Positions 1 through 10,300 of a stretch of 64,000 nucleotides of DNA are shown piece after piece. This DNA comes from Cornus controversa (lineage: Eukaryota; Streptophyta; Magnoliopsida; Cornales; Cornaceae). How positions within the stretch are numbered: the first letter of the stretch is position 1; each line of letters begins with the position of its first letter. Location: assembly GCA_026545225.1 (NCBI GenBank), contig CM048847.1, positions 14,069,835-14,133,834 on the forward strand. The letters run 5' to 3'. The position numbers were made by a program, and so were the translations under genes. Below the pieces are notes generated by a model. That model was not told the DNA's origin, searched no databases, and saw only the letters and a program-made list of their open reading frames with translations.

Positions 1-185
1 TGTTCTTTTTGACTCAGAACAACTCAAACAAACATGGATGAAGATCGGATCGACATGCTCGTCGTTTCTTTGGGACCCTTTGATGGTTTCATTTAGAAAA
101 AAGTAGCGTACGATTAATATTATGGCAAGACTTCGCTTGGAATGTGGTTTTCTAATCAAAACAACTCAAATGAAACAAGTTTAAA
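1..185 (+). repeat. Partial satellite unit at left edge (B-type tail)
   Basis: This is the 3' end of a monomer whose start lies outside the window. It carries the B-type tail (haplotype II) markers: TTTTTGACTCAGAAC, GGACCCTTT, AAAAAGTAGCG, GATTAATATT and GGCAAGACTTCGC. It is followed directly by a type A unit at 186, so the array was already in normal A/B phase before the window begins. Confidence 0.9.
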
Positions 186-522
186 ATGGTTGGTAGCTTA
201 CAAATTGTTTCCTTTAGATGTCCAAACGGTCGAATTTGGAACAAAGCACCATACGATTGTGATGAAGATCGGATTGACATGTTCGTCACTTCTTTTGGAT
301 GCTTTGATGGTCTAATTTGGAAAAAAGAAACTTACGATTCTGATTATGGCACGACTTCTCAAGGAATGGGTTTTTGAATCAGAACAACTCAAACAAAACT
401 TGTTTAAAATCCTCGATAGCTTGGGAATTGTTTCTTTTACTTGTCCAGATGGTTGAAGTTGGCATAGAGCACCATACGGTTGTGATCATTCATGGGTGCA
501 GCATGGAATTACTCTTTTCGAT

Positions 523-536
523 TCAGGACGTCCTGA
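523..536. other. 14-bp perfect palindrome in type A units
   Basis: TCAGGACGTCCTGA equals its own reverse complement, centred on the ACGT between 529 and 530. It recurs in A-type units wherever GTCCTGACGG is present. In the adjacent B unit (1260-1273) the sequence is TCAGGACGTCCTCA, so one base pair of the dyad is broken and only a 10-bp core survives. Protein binding is possible but not shown. Confidence 0.85.
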
Positions 537-586
537 CGGTTGAATTTGGCATAAAGCAACGTATAATTCTAGGTATGGCACGATTT

Positions 587-592
587 CACGTG
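587..592. other. CACGTG hexamer in each monomer
   Basis: A CACGTG palindrome in the context TTTCACGTGGATTGG sits about 60 bp after the 14-bp dyad and is kept in both A and B units. CACGTG is the core bound by bHLH and bZIP factors (E-box/G-box, general knowledge). Conservation here may simply reflect array homogenisation. No regulatory role is claimed. Confidence 0.4.
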
Positions 593-921
593 GATTGGAC
601 TTTTCGAATCAGGACAGGTCAAACCAAACAAGTTCGAAACCGTTGTTGTCATTCTCTATTCTTCTAGACATCCAGATGGTCAATTCTAGGACAAAGCACC
701 ATACGGTTGTGGTCATGCCTGGTTATTGCAAGGAATTGTTCTTTTCGACTCATAACAACTCAAACAAACATGGATGAAGATCGGATCGACATGCTCGTCG
801 TTTCTTTGGGACGCTTTGATGGTTTCATTTAGAAAAAAGCAGCGTACGATTACTATTATGGCACGACTTCTCTTGGAATGTGGTTTTCTAATCATAACAA
901 CTCAAATGAAACAAGTTTAAA

Positions 922-1658
922 ATGGTTGGTAGCTTGCAAATTGTTTCCTTTAGATGTCGAAACGGTCGAATTTGGAACAAAGCACCATACGGTTGTGATG
1001 AAGATCGGATTGACAGGTTCGTCACTTCTTTTGGATGCTTTGATGGTCTAATTTGGAAAAAAGAAACTTACGATTCTGATTATGACACAACTTCTCAAGC
1101 AATGGGGTTTTTGAATCAGAACAACTGAAACTAAACTTGTTTAAAATCATCGATAGCTTGGGAATTGTTTCTTTTACTTGTCCAGATGGTTGAAGTTGGC
1201 ATAGAGCACCATACGGTTGTGATCATTCATGAGTGCAGCAAGGAATTACTCTTTTCGATTCAGGACGTCCTCACGGTCGAATTAGGCATAAAGCAACGTA
1301 TAATTCTATGTATGGCACGATTTCACGTGGATTGGACTTTTCGAATAAGGACAGGTCAAACGAAACAAGTTCAAAACCGTTGTTGTCATTCTCTATTCTT
1401 CTGGACATCCAGATGGTCAATTCTAGCACAAAGCGCCATACGGTTGTGGTCATGCCTGGTTATTGCAAGGAATTGTTCTTTTTGACTCAGAACAACTCAA
1501 ACAAACATGGATGAAGATCGGATCGACATGCTCGTCGTTTCTTTGGGACCCTTTGATGGTTTCATTTAGAAAAAAGTAGCGTACGATTAATATTATGGCA
1601 AGACTTCGCTTGGAATGTGGTTTTCTAATCAAAACAACTCAAATGAAACAAGTTTAAA
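922..1658 (+). repeat. Reference monomer, type B (737 bp)
   Basis: Type B markers are CTTGCAAATT, GATGTCGAAACGG, CATACGGTTGTGATGAAG, GACAGGTTCG, TATGACACAACTTCTCAAGC, GGGGTTTTTG (one G more than type A), AACTGAAACTAAAC, CATGAGTGCAGCAAGG, GTCCTCACGGTCG and TCTATGTATGG. The tail is haplotype II: CGAAACAAGTTCAAAACC, CTTCTGGACATCC, AGCACAAAGCGCC, TTTTTGACTCAG and GGACCCTTT. This copy also carries a private change at about 1347 (CGAATAAGG instead of CGAATCAGG), found again only 7,364 bp downstream. Confidence 0.93.
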
Positions 1659-4600
1659 ATGGTTGGTAGCTTACAAATTGTTTCCTTTAGATGTCCAAAC
1701 GGTCGAATTTGGAACAAAGCACCATACGATTGTGATGAAGATCGGATTGACATGTTCGTCACTTCTTTTGGATGCTTTGATGGTCTAATTTGGAAAAAAG
1801 AAACTTACGATTCTGATTATGGCACGACTTCTCAAGGAATGGGTTTTTGAATCAGAACAACTCAAACAAAACTTGTTTAAAATCCTCGATAGCTTGGGAA
1901 TTGTTTCTTTTACTTGTCCAGATGGTTGAAGTTGGCATAGAGCACCATACGGTTGTGATCATTCATGGGTGCAGCATGGAATTACTCTTTTCGATTCAGG
2001 ACGTCCTGACGGTTGAATTTGGCATAAAGCAACGTATAATTCTAGGTATGGCACGATTTCACGTGGATTGGACTTTTCGAATCAGGACAGGTCAAACCAA
2101 ACAAGTTCGAAACCGTTGTTGTCATTCTCTATTCTTCTAGACATCCAGATGGTCAATTCTAGGACAAAGCACCATACGGTTGTGGTCATGCCTGGTTATT
2201 GCAAGGAATTGTTCTTTTCGACTCATAACAACTCAAACAAACATGGATGAAGATCGGATCGACATGCTCGTCGTTTCTTTGGGACGCTTTGATGGTTTCA
2301 TTTAGAAAAAAGCAGCGTACGATTACTATTATGGCACGACTTCTCTTGGAATGTGGTTTTCTAATCATAACAACTCAAATGAAACAAGTTTAAAATGGTT
2401 GGTAGCTTGCAAATTGTTTCCTTTAGATGTCGAAACGGTCGAATTTGGAACAAAGCACCATACGGTTGTGATGATGATCGGATTGACAGGTTCGTCACTT
2501 CTTTTGGATGCTTTGATGGTCTAATTTGGAAAAAAGAAACTTACGATTCTGATTATGACACAACTTCTCAAGCAATGGGGTTTTTGAATCAGAACAACTG
2601 AAACTAAACTTGTTTAAAATCATCGATAGCTTGGGAATTGTTTCTTTTACTTGTCCAGATGGTTGAAGTTGGCATAGAGCACCATACGGTTGTGATCATT
2701 CATGAGTGCAGCAAGGAATTACTCTTTTCGATTCAGGACGTCCTCACGGTCGAATTAGGCATAAAGCAACGTATAATTCTATGTATGGCACGATTTCACG
2801 TGGATTGGACTTTTCGAATCAGGACAGGTCAAACGAAACAAGTTCAAAACCGTTGTTGTCATTCTCTATTCTTCTGGACATCCAGATGGTCAATTCTAGC
2901 ACAAAGCGCCATACGGTTGTGGTCATGCCTGGTTATTGCAAGGAATTGTTCTTTTTGACTCAGAACAACTCAAACAAACATGGATGAAGATCGGATCGAC
3001 ATGCTCGTCGTTTCTTTGGGACCCTTTGATGGTTTCATTTAGAAAAAAGTAGCGTACGATTAATATTATGGCAAGACTTCGCTTGGAATGTGGTTTTCTA
3101 ATCAAAACAACTCAAATGAAACAAGTTTAAAATGGTTGGTAGCTTACAAATTGTTTCCTTCAGATGTCCAAACGGTCGAATTTGGAACAAAGCACCATAC
3201 GATTGTGATGAAGATCGGATTGACATGTTCGTCACTTCTTTTGGATGCTTTGATGGTCTAATTTGGAAAAAAGAAACTTACGATTCTGATTATGGCACGA
3301 CTTCTCAAGGAATGGGTTTTTGAATCAGAACAACTCAAACAAAACTTGTTTAAAATCCTCGATAGCTTGGGAATTGTTTCTTTTACTTGTCCAGATGGTT
3401 GAAGTTGGCATAGAGCACCATACGGTTGTGATCATTCATGGGTGCAGCATGGAATTACTCTTTTCGATTCAGGACGTCCTGACGGTTGAATTTGGCATAA
3501 AGCAACGTATAATTCTAGGTATGGCACGATTTCACGTGGATTGGACTTTTCGAATCAGGACAGGTCAAACCAAACAAGTTCGAAACCGTTGTTGTCATTC
3601 TCTATTCTTCTAGACATCCAGATGGTCAATTCTAGGACAAAGCACCATACGGTTGTGGTCATGCCTGGTTATTGCAAGGAATTGTTCTTTTCGACTCATA
3701 ACAACTCAAACAAACATGGATGAAGATCGGATCGACATGCTCGTCGTTTCTTTGGGACGCTTTGATGGTTTCATTTAGAAAAAAGCAGCGTACGATTACT
3801 ATTATGGCACGACTTCTCTTGGAATGTGGTTTTCTAATCATAACAACTCAAATGAAACAAGTTTAAAATGGTTGGTAGCTTGCAAATTGTTTCCTTTAGA
3901 TGTCGAAACGGTCGAATTTGGAACAAAGCACCATACGGTTGTGATGAAGATCGGATTGACAGGTTGGTCACTTCTTTTGGATGCTTTGATGGTCTAATTT
4001 GGAAAAAAGAAACTTACGATTCTGATTATGACACAACTTCTCAAGCAATGGGGTTTTTGAATCAGAACAACTAAAACTAAACTTGTTTAAAATCATCGAT
4101 AGCTTGGGAATTGTTTCTTTTACTTGTCCAGATGGTTGAAGTTGGCATAGAGCACCATACGGTTGTGATCATTCATGAGTACAGCAAGGAATTACTCTTT
4201 TCGATTCAGGACGTCCTCACGGTCGAATTAGGCATAAAGCAACGTATAATTCTATGTATGGCACGATTTCACGTGGATTGGACTTTTCGAATCAGGACAG
4301 GTCAAACGAAACAAGTTCAAAACCGTTGTTGTCATTCTCTATTCTTCTGGACATCCAGATGGTCAATTCTTGCACAAAGCGCCATACGGTTGTGGTCATG
4401 CCTGGTTATTGCAAGGAATTGTTCTTTTTGACTCAGAACAACTCAAACAAACATGGATGAAGATCGGATCGACATGCTCGTCGTTTCTTTGGGACCCTTT
4501 GATGGTTTCATTTAGAAAAAAGTAGCGTACGATTAATATTATGGCAAGACTTCGCTTGGAATGTGGTTTTCTAATCAAAACAACTCAAATGAAACAAGTT

Positions 4601-6508
4601 TAAAATGGTTGGTAGCTTACAAATTGTTTCCTTTAGATGTCCAAACGGTCGAATTTGGAACAAAGCACCATACGATTGTGATGAAGATCGGATTGACATG
4701 TTCGTCACTTCTTTTGGATGCTTTGATGGTCTAATTTGGAAAAAAGAAACTTACGATTCTGATTATGGCACGACTTCTCAAGGAATGGGGTTTTTGAATC
4801 AGAACAACTCAAACAAAACTTGTTTAAAATCCTCGATAGCTTGGGAATTGTTTCTTTTACTTGTCCAGATGGTTGAAGTTGGCATAGAGCACCATACGGT
4901 TGTGATCATTCATGGGTGCAGCATGGAATTACTCTTTTCGATTCAGGACGTCCTGACGGTTGAATTTGGCATAAAGCAACGTATAATTCTAGGTATGGCA
5001 CGATTTCACGTGGATTGGACTTTTCGAATCAGGACAGGTCAAACGAAACAAGTTCGAAACCGTTGTTGTCATTCTCTATTTTTCTGGACATCCAGATGCT
5101 CAATTCTAGCACAAAGCGCCATACGGTTGTCGTCATGCCTGATTATTGCAAGCAATAGTTCTTTCGACTCAGAACAACTCAAACAGACATGGATGAAGAT
5201 CGGATCGACATGCTCGTCGTTTCTTTGGGACGCTTTGATGGTTTCATTTAGAAAAAAGCAGCGTACGATTACTATTATGGCACGACTTCTCTTGGAATGT
5301 GGTTTTCTAATCATAACAACTCAAATGAAACAAGTTTAAAATGGTTGGTAGCTTGCAAATTGTTTCCTTTAGATGTCGAAACGGTCGAATTTGGAACAAA
5401 GCACCATACGGTTGTGATGAAGATCGGATTGACAGGTTCGTCACTTCTTTTGGATGCTTTGATGGTCTAATTTGGAAAAAAGAAACTTACGATTCTGATT
5501 ATGACACAACTTCTCAAGCAATGGGGTTTTTGAATCAGAACAACTGAAACTAAACTTGTTTAAAATCATCGATAGCTTGGGAATTGTTTCTTTTACTTGT
5601 CCAGATGGTTGAAGTTGGCATAGAGCACCATACGGTTGTGATCATTCATGAGTGCAGCAAGGAATTACTCTTTTCGATTCAGGACGTCCTCACGGTCGAA
5701 TTAGGCATAAAGCAACGTATAATTCTATGTATGGCACGATTTCACGTGGATTGGACTTTTCGAATCAGGACAGGTCAAACGAAACAAGTTCAAAACCGTT
5801 GTTGTCATTCTCTATTCTTCTGGACATCCAGATGGTCAATTCTAGCACAAAGCGCCATACGGTTGTGGTCATGCCTGGTTATTGCAAGAAATTGTTCTTT
5901 TTGACTCAGAACAACTCAAACAAACATGGATGAAGATCGGATCGACATGCTCGTCGTTTCTTTGGGACCCTTTGATGGTTTCATTTAGAAAAAAGTAGCG
6001 TACGATTAATATTATGGCAAGACTTCGCTTGGAATGTGGTTTTCTAATCAAAACAACTCAAATGAAACAAGTTTAAAATGGTTGGTAGCTTACAAATTGT
6101 TTCCTTCAGATGTCCAAACGGTCGAATTTGGAACAAAGCACCATACGATTGTGATGAAGATCGGATTGACATGTTCGTCACTTCTTTTGGATGCTTTGAT
6201 GGTCTAATTTGGAAAAAAGAAACTTACGATTCTGATTATGGCACGACTTCTCAAGGAATGGGTTTTTGAATCAGAACAACTCAAACAAAACTTGTTTAAA
6301 ATCCTCGATAGCTTGGGAATTGTTTCTTTTACTTGTCCAGATGGTTGAAGTTGGCATAGAGCACCATACGGTTGTGATCATTCATGGGTGCAGCATGGAA
6401 TTACTCTTTTCGATTCAGGACGTCCTGACGGTTGAATTTGGCATAAAGCAACGTATAATTCTAGGTATGGCATGATTTCACGTGGATTGGACTTTTCGAA
6501 TCAGGACA

Positions 6509-6661
6509 AGTCAAACGAAACAAGTTCGAAACCGTTGTTGTCATTCTCTATTTTTCTGGACATCCAGATGGTCAATTCTAGCACAAAGCGCCATACGGTT
6601 GTCGTCATGCCTGATTATTGCAAGCAATAGTTCTTTCGACTCAGAACAACTCAAACAGACA
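6509..6661 (+). repeat. Tail haplotype III, example copy
   Basis: This 3' variant of A units is marked by GGACAAGTCAAACG, TATTTTTCTGGAC, AGCACAAAGCGCC, GTCGTCATGCCTGATTATTG, CAAGCAATAGTTCTTTCGAC (1 bp shorter than haplotypes I and II) and CTCAAACAGACATGG. Complete or near-complete copies occur in units 4605 (without the AAGTC change), 6078, 11969, 13442, 16387, 20804, 23749, 32583, 42885, 45093, 47302, 50247, 51719, 53191, 54663, 56135, 59080 and 62025, and on a B head at 25957. It mixes B-like bases (AGCACAAAGCGCC, CTGGAC) with bases unique to itself. Confidence 0.82.
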
Positions 6662-7364
6662 TGGATGAAGATCGGATCGACATGCTCGTCGTTTCTTTGG
6701 GACGCTTTGATGGTTTCATTTAGAAAAAAGCAGCGTACGATTACTATTATGGCACGACTTCTCTTGGAATGTGGTTTTCTAATCATAACAACTCAAATGA
6801 AACAAGTTTAAAATGGTTGGTAGCTTGCAAATTGTTTCCTTTAGATGTCGAAACGGTCGAATTTGGAACAAAGCACCATACGGTTGTGATGAAGATCGGA
6901 TTGACAGGTTCGTCACTTCTTTTGGATGCTTTGATGGTCTAATTTGGAAAAAAGAAACTTACGATTCTGATTATGACACAACTTCTCAAGCAATGGGGTT
7001 TTTGAATCAGAACAACTGAAACTAAACTTGTTTAAAATCATCGATAGCTTGGGAATTGTTTCTTTTACTTGTCCAGATGGTTGAAGTTGGCATAGAGCAC
7101 CATACGGTTGTGATCATTCATGAGTGCAGCAAGGAATTACTCTTTTCGATTCAGGACGTCCTCACGGTCGAATTAGGCATAAAGCAACGTATAATTCTAT
7201 GTATGGCACGATTTCACGTGGATTGGACTTTTCGAATCAGGACAGGTCAAACGAAACAAGTTCAAAACCGTTGTTGTCATTCTCTATTCTTCTGGACATC
7301 CAGATGGTCAATTCTAGCACAAAGCGCCATACGGTTGTGGTCATGCCTGGTTATTGCAAGGAAT

Positions 7365-10300
7365 TGTTCTTTTTGACTCAGAACAACTCAAACAAACATG
7401 GATGAAGATCGGATCGACATGCTCGTCGTTTCTTTGGGACCCTTTGATGGTTTCATTTAGAAAAAAGTAGCGTACGATTAATATTATGGCAAGACTTCGC
7501 TTGGAATGTGGTTTTCTAATCAAAACAACTCAAATGAAACAAGTTTAAAATGGTTGGTAGCTTACAAATTGTTTCCTTCAGATGTCCAAACGGTCGAATT
7601 TGGAACAAAGCACCATACGATTGTGATGAAGATCGGATTGACATGTTCGTCACTTCTTTTGGATGCTTTGATGGTCTAATTTGGAAAAAAGAAACTTACG
7701 ATTCTGATTATGGCACGACTTCTCAAGGAATGGGTTTTTGAATCAGAACAACTCAAACAAAACTTGTTTAAAATCCTCGATAGCTTGGGAATTGTTTCTT
7801 TTACTTGTCCAGATGGTTGAAGTTGGCATAGAGCACCATACGGTTGTGATCATTCATGGGTGCAGCATGGAATTACTCTTTTCGATTCAGGACGTCCTGA
7901 CGGTTGAATTTGGCATAAAGCAACGTATAATTCTAGGTATGGCACGATTTCACGTGGATTGGACTTTTCGAATCAGGACAGGTCAAACCAAACAAGTTCG
8001 AAACCGTTGTTGTCATTCTCTATTCTTCTAGACATCCAGATGGTCAATTCTAGGACAAAGCACCATACGGTTGTGGTCATGCCTGGTTATTGCAAGGAAT
8101 TGTTCTTTTCGACTCATAACAACTCAAACAAACATGGATGAAGATCGGATCGACATGCTCGTCGTTTCTTTGGGACGCTTTGATGGTTTCATTTAGAAAA
8201 AAGCAGCGTACGATTACTATTATGGCACGACTTCTCTTGGAATGTGGTTTTCTAATCATAACAACTCAAATGAAACAAGTTTAAAATGGTTGGTAGCTTG
8301 CAAATTGTTTCCTTTAGATGTCGAAACGGTCGAATTTGGAACAAAGCACCATACGGTTGTGATGAAGATCGGATTGACAGGTTCGTCACTTCTTTTGGAT
8401 GCTTTGATGGTCTAATTTGGAAAAAAGAAACTTACGATTCTGATTATGACACAACTTCTCAAGCAATGGGGTTTTTGAATCAGAACAACTGAAACTAAAC
8501 TTGTTTAAAATCATCGATAGCTTGGGAATTGTTTCTTTTACTTGTCCAGATGGTTGAAGTTGGCATAGAGCACCATACGGTTGTGATCATTCATGAGTGC
8601 AGCAAGGAATTACTCTTTTCGATTCAGGACGTCCTCACGGTCGAATTAGGCATAAAGCAACGTATAATTCTATGTATGGCACGATTTCACGTGGATTGGA
8701 CTTTTCGAATAAGGACAGGTCAAACGAAACAAGTTCAAAACCGTTGTTGTCATTCTCTATTCTTCTGGACATCCAGATGGTCAATTCTAGCACAAAGCGC
8801 CATACGGTTGTGGTCATGCCTGGTTATTGCAAGGAATTGTTCTTTTTGACTCAGAACAACTCAAACAAACATGGATGAAGATCGGATCGACATGCTCGTC
8901 GTTTCTTTGGGACCCTTTGATGGTTTCATTTAGAAAAAAGTAGCGTACGATTAATATTATGGCAAGACTTCGCTTGGAATGTGGTTTTCTAATCAAAACA
9001 ACTCAAATGAAACAAGTTTAAAATGGTTGGTAGCTTACAAATTGTTTCCTTCAGATGTCCAAACGGTCGAATTTGGAACAAAGCACCATACGATTGTGAT
9101 GAAGATCGGATTGACATGTTCGTCACTTCTTTTGGATGCTTTGATGGTCTAATTTGGAAAAAAGAAACTTACGATTCTGATTATGGCACGACTTCTCAAG
9201 GAATGGGTTTTTGAATCAGAACAACTCAAACAAAACTTGTTTAAAATCCTCGATAGCTTGGGAATTGTTTCTTTTACTTGTCCAGATGGTTGAAGTTGGC
9301 ATAGAGCACCATACGGTTGTGATCATTCATGGGTGCAGCATGGAATTACTCTTTTCGATTCAGGACGTCCTGACGGTTGAATTTGGCATAAAGCAACGTA
9401 TAATTCTAGGTATGGCACGATTTCACGTGGATTGGACTTTTCGAATCAGGACAGGTCAAACCAAACAAGTTCGAAACCGTTGTTGTCATTCTCTATTCTT
9501 CTAGACATCCAGATGGTCAATTCTAGGACAAAGCACCATACGGTTGTGGTCATGCCTGGTTATTGCAAGGAATTGTTCTTTTCGACTCATAACAACTCAA
9601 ACAAACATGGATGAAGATCGGATCGACATGCTCGTCGTTTCTTTGGGACGCTTTGATGGTTTCATTTAGAAAAAAGCAGCGTACGATTACTATTATGGCA
9701 CGACTTCTCTTGGAATGTGGTTTTCTAATCATAACAACTCAAATGAAACAAGTTTAAAATGGTTGGTAGCTTGCAAATTGTTTCCTTTAGATGTCGAAAC
9801 GGTCGAATTTGGAACAAAGCACCATACGGTTGTGATGATGATCGGATTGACAGGTTCGTCACTTCTTTTGGATGCTTTGATGGTCTAATTTGGAAAAAAG
9901 AAACTTACGATTCTGATTATGACACAACTTCTCAAGCAATGGGGTTTTTGAATCAGAACAACTGAAACTAAACTTGTTTAAAATCATCGATAGCTTGGGA
10001 ATTGTTTCTTTTACTTGTCCAGATGGTTGAAGTTGGCATAGAGCACCATACGGTTGTGATCATTCATGAGTGCAGCAAGGAATTACTCTTTTCGATTCAG
10101 GACGTCCTCACGGTCGAATTAGGCATAAAGCAACGTATAATTCTATGTATGGCACGATTTCACGTGGATTGGACTTTTCGAATCAGGACAGGTCAAACGA
10201 AACAAGTTCAAAACCGTTGTTGTCATTCTCTATTCTTCTGGACATCCAGATGGTCAATTCTAGCACAAAGCGCCATACGGTTGTGGTCATGCCTGGTTAT

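Larger units (their letters stand above)
82..817 (+). repeat. Internal organisation of the monomer: six degenerate sub-repeats
   Basis: Within one 736-bp period the same degenerate passage recurs. It starts at a GATGGT/GATGTC/GACGTC anchor, continues as a (T)TGGAA/CATAAAGCACCATACG-like run, and ends in AATCAGAACAACTCAAA-like sequence. Anchors lie at 82, 217, 306, 448, 527 and 675, then 818, giving spacings of 135, 89, 142, 79, 148 and 143 bp. The motif AGCACCATACGRTTGTG recurs at 245, 468 and 695 (spacings 223, 227 and 286 to the next unit). I infer an ancestral unit of about 140-148 bp, with two pieces later shortened to about 80-90 bp. The alignment is manual and the pieces are strongly diverged. 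Confidence 0.7.
186..921 (+). repeat. Reference monomer, type A (736 bp)
   Basis: This is the first complete unit. Type A is recognised by CTTACAAATT near the start, GATGTCCAAACGG, CATACGATTGTG, GACATGTTCG, TATGGCACGACTTCTCAAGG, CATGGGTGCAGCATGG, GTCCTGACGGTTG and TCTAGGTATGG. Compared by eye with the next unit it differs at about 29 substitutions and one 1-bp indel (GGG versus GGGG before TTTTTGAATC), or about 4%. This copy has tail haplotype I: CCAAACAAGTTCG, CTTCTAGACATCC, AGGACAAAGCACC and TTTTCGACTCATAAC. It contains about 28 CpG dinucleotides. Confidence 0.93.
186..1658 (+). repeat. A/B dimer, 1,473-bp higher-order unit (first complete copy)
   Basis: Type A (736 bp) and type B (737 bp) units alternate strictly from 186 to the unit at 25221, and again over 47302-64000. 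The effective repeat is therefore a 1,473-bp dimer. Units at every second position are far more alike than neighbours are: A to B differs by about 4%, while A to A or B to B usually differs by only a few bases. This is the classic signature of higher-order repeat amplification after two monomer types had diverged. Confidence 0.92.
1..7364 (+). repeat. Ten-monomer higher-order repeat, copy 1 (7,364 bp)
   Basis: Copy 1 of a ten-unit block (five A/B dimers). It carries private variants that all recur exactly 7,364 bp downstream: CGAATAAGG near 1347, GTGATGATGATCGG near 2470, AGGTTGGTCAC near 3962, AACTAAAACTAAAC near 4071, GAGTACAGC near 4177, CTTGCACAAAGC near 4369, the GGGG form of the A unit at 4605, GATGCTCAATTC near 5096, GCAAGAAATTG near 5886 and GGCATGATTTC near 6470. 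The A units at 4605 and 6078 have tail haplotype III; the others have haplotype I. Confidence 0.9.

Noticed and set aside
571..576. TATAAT-like element (CGTATAATTC) as a promoter
   Set aside because: A hexamer of this kind is expected by chance in AT-rich DNA. There is no partner element or downstream gene, and the window looks eukaryotic.
798..828. Relation to the Arabidopsis 178-bp centromere satellite
   Set aside because: Only a short stretch such as GCTTTGATGGTTT resembles what I recall of that repeat. Unit length and the rest of the sequence do not match, so no family assignment is justified.
5069..5314. Recurrent minus-strand frames of 60-81 residues
   Set aside because: They occur in nearly every monomer at the same place, overlap plus-strand frames and vary in length with single-base satellite variants. 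They are antisense shadows of the repeat.
4605..5339. 244-residue open reading frame as a protein-coding gene
   Set aside because: It is one satellite unit. The same frame is broken by stops in almost all other copies, open frames exist in several frames and on both strands, the peptide has no recognisable domain, and differences among units do not avoid changing the protein.
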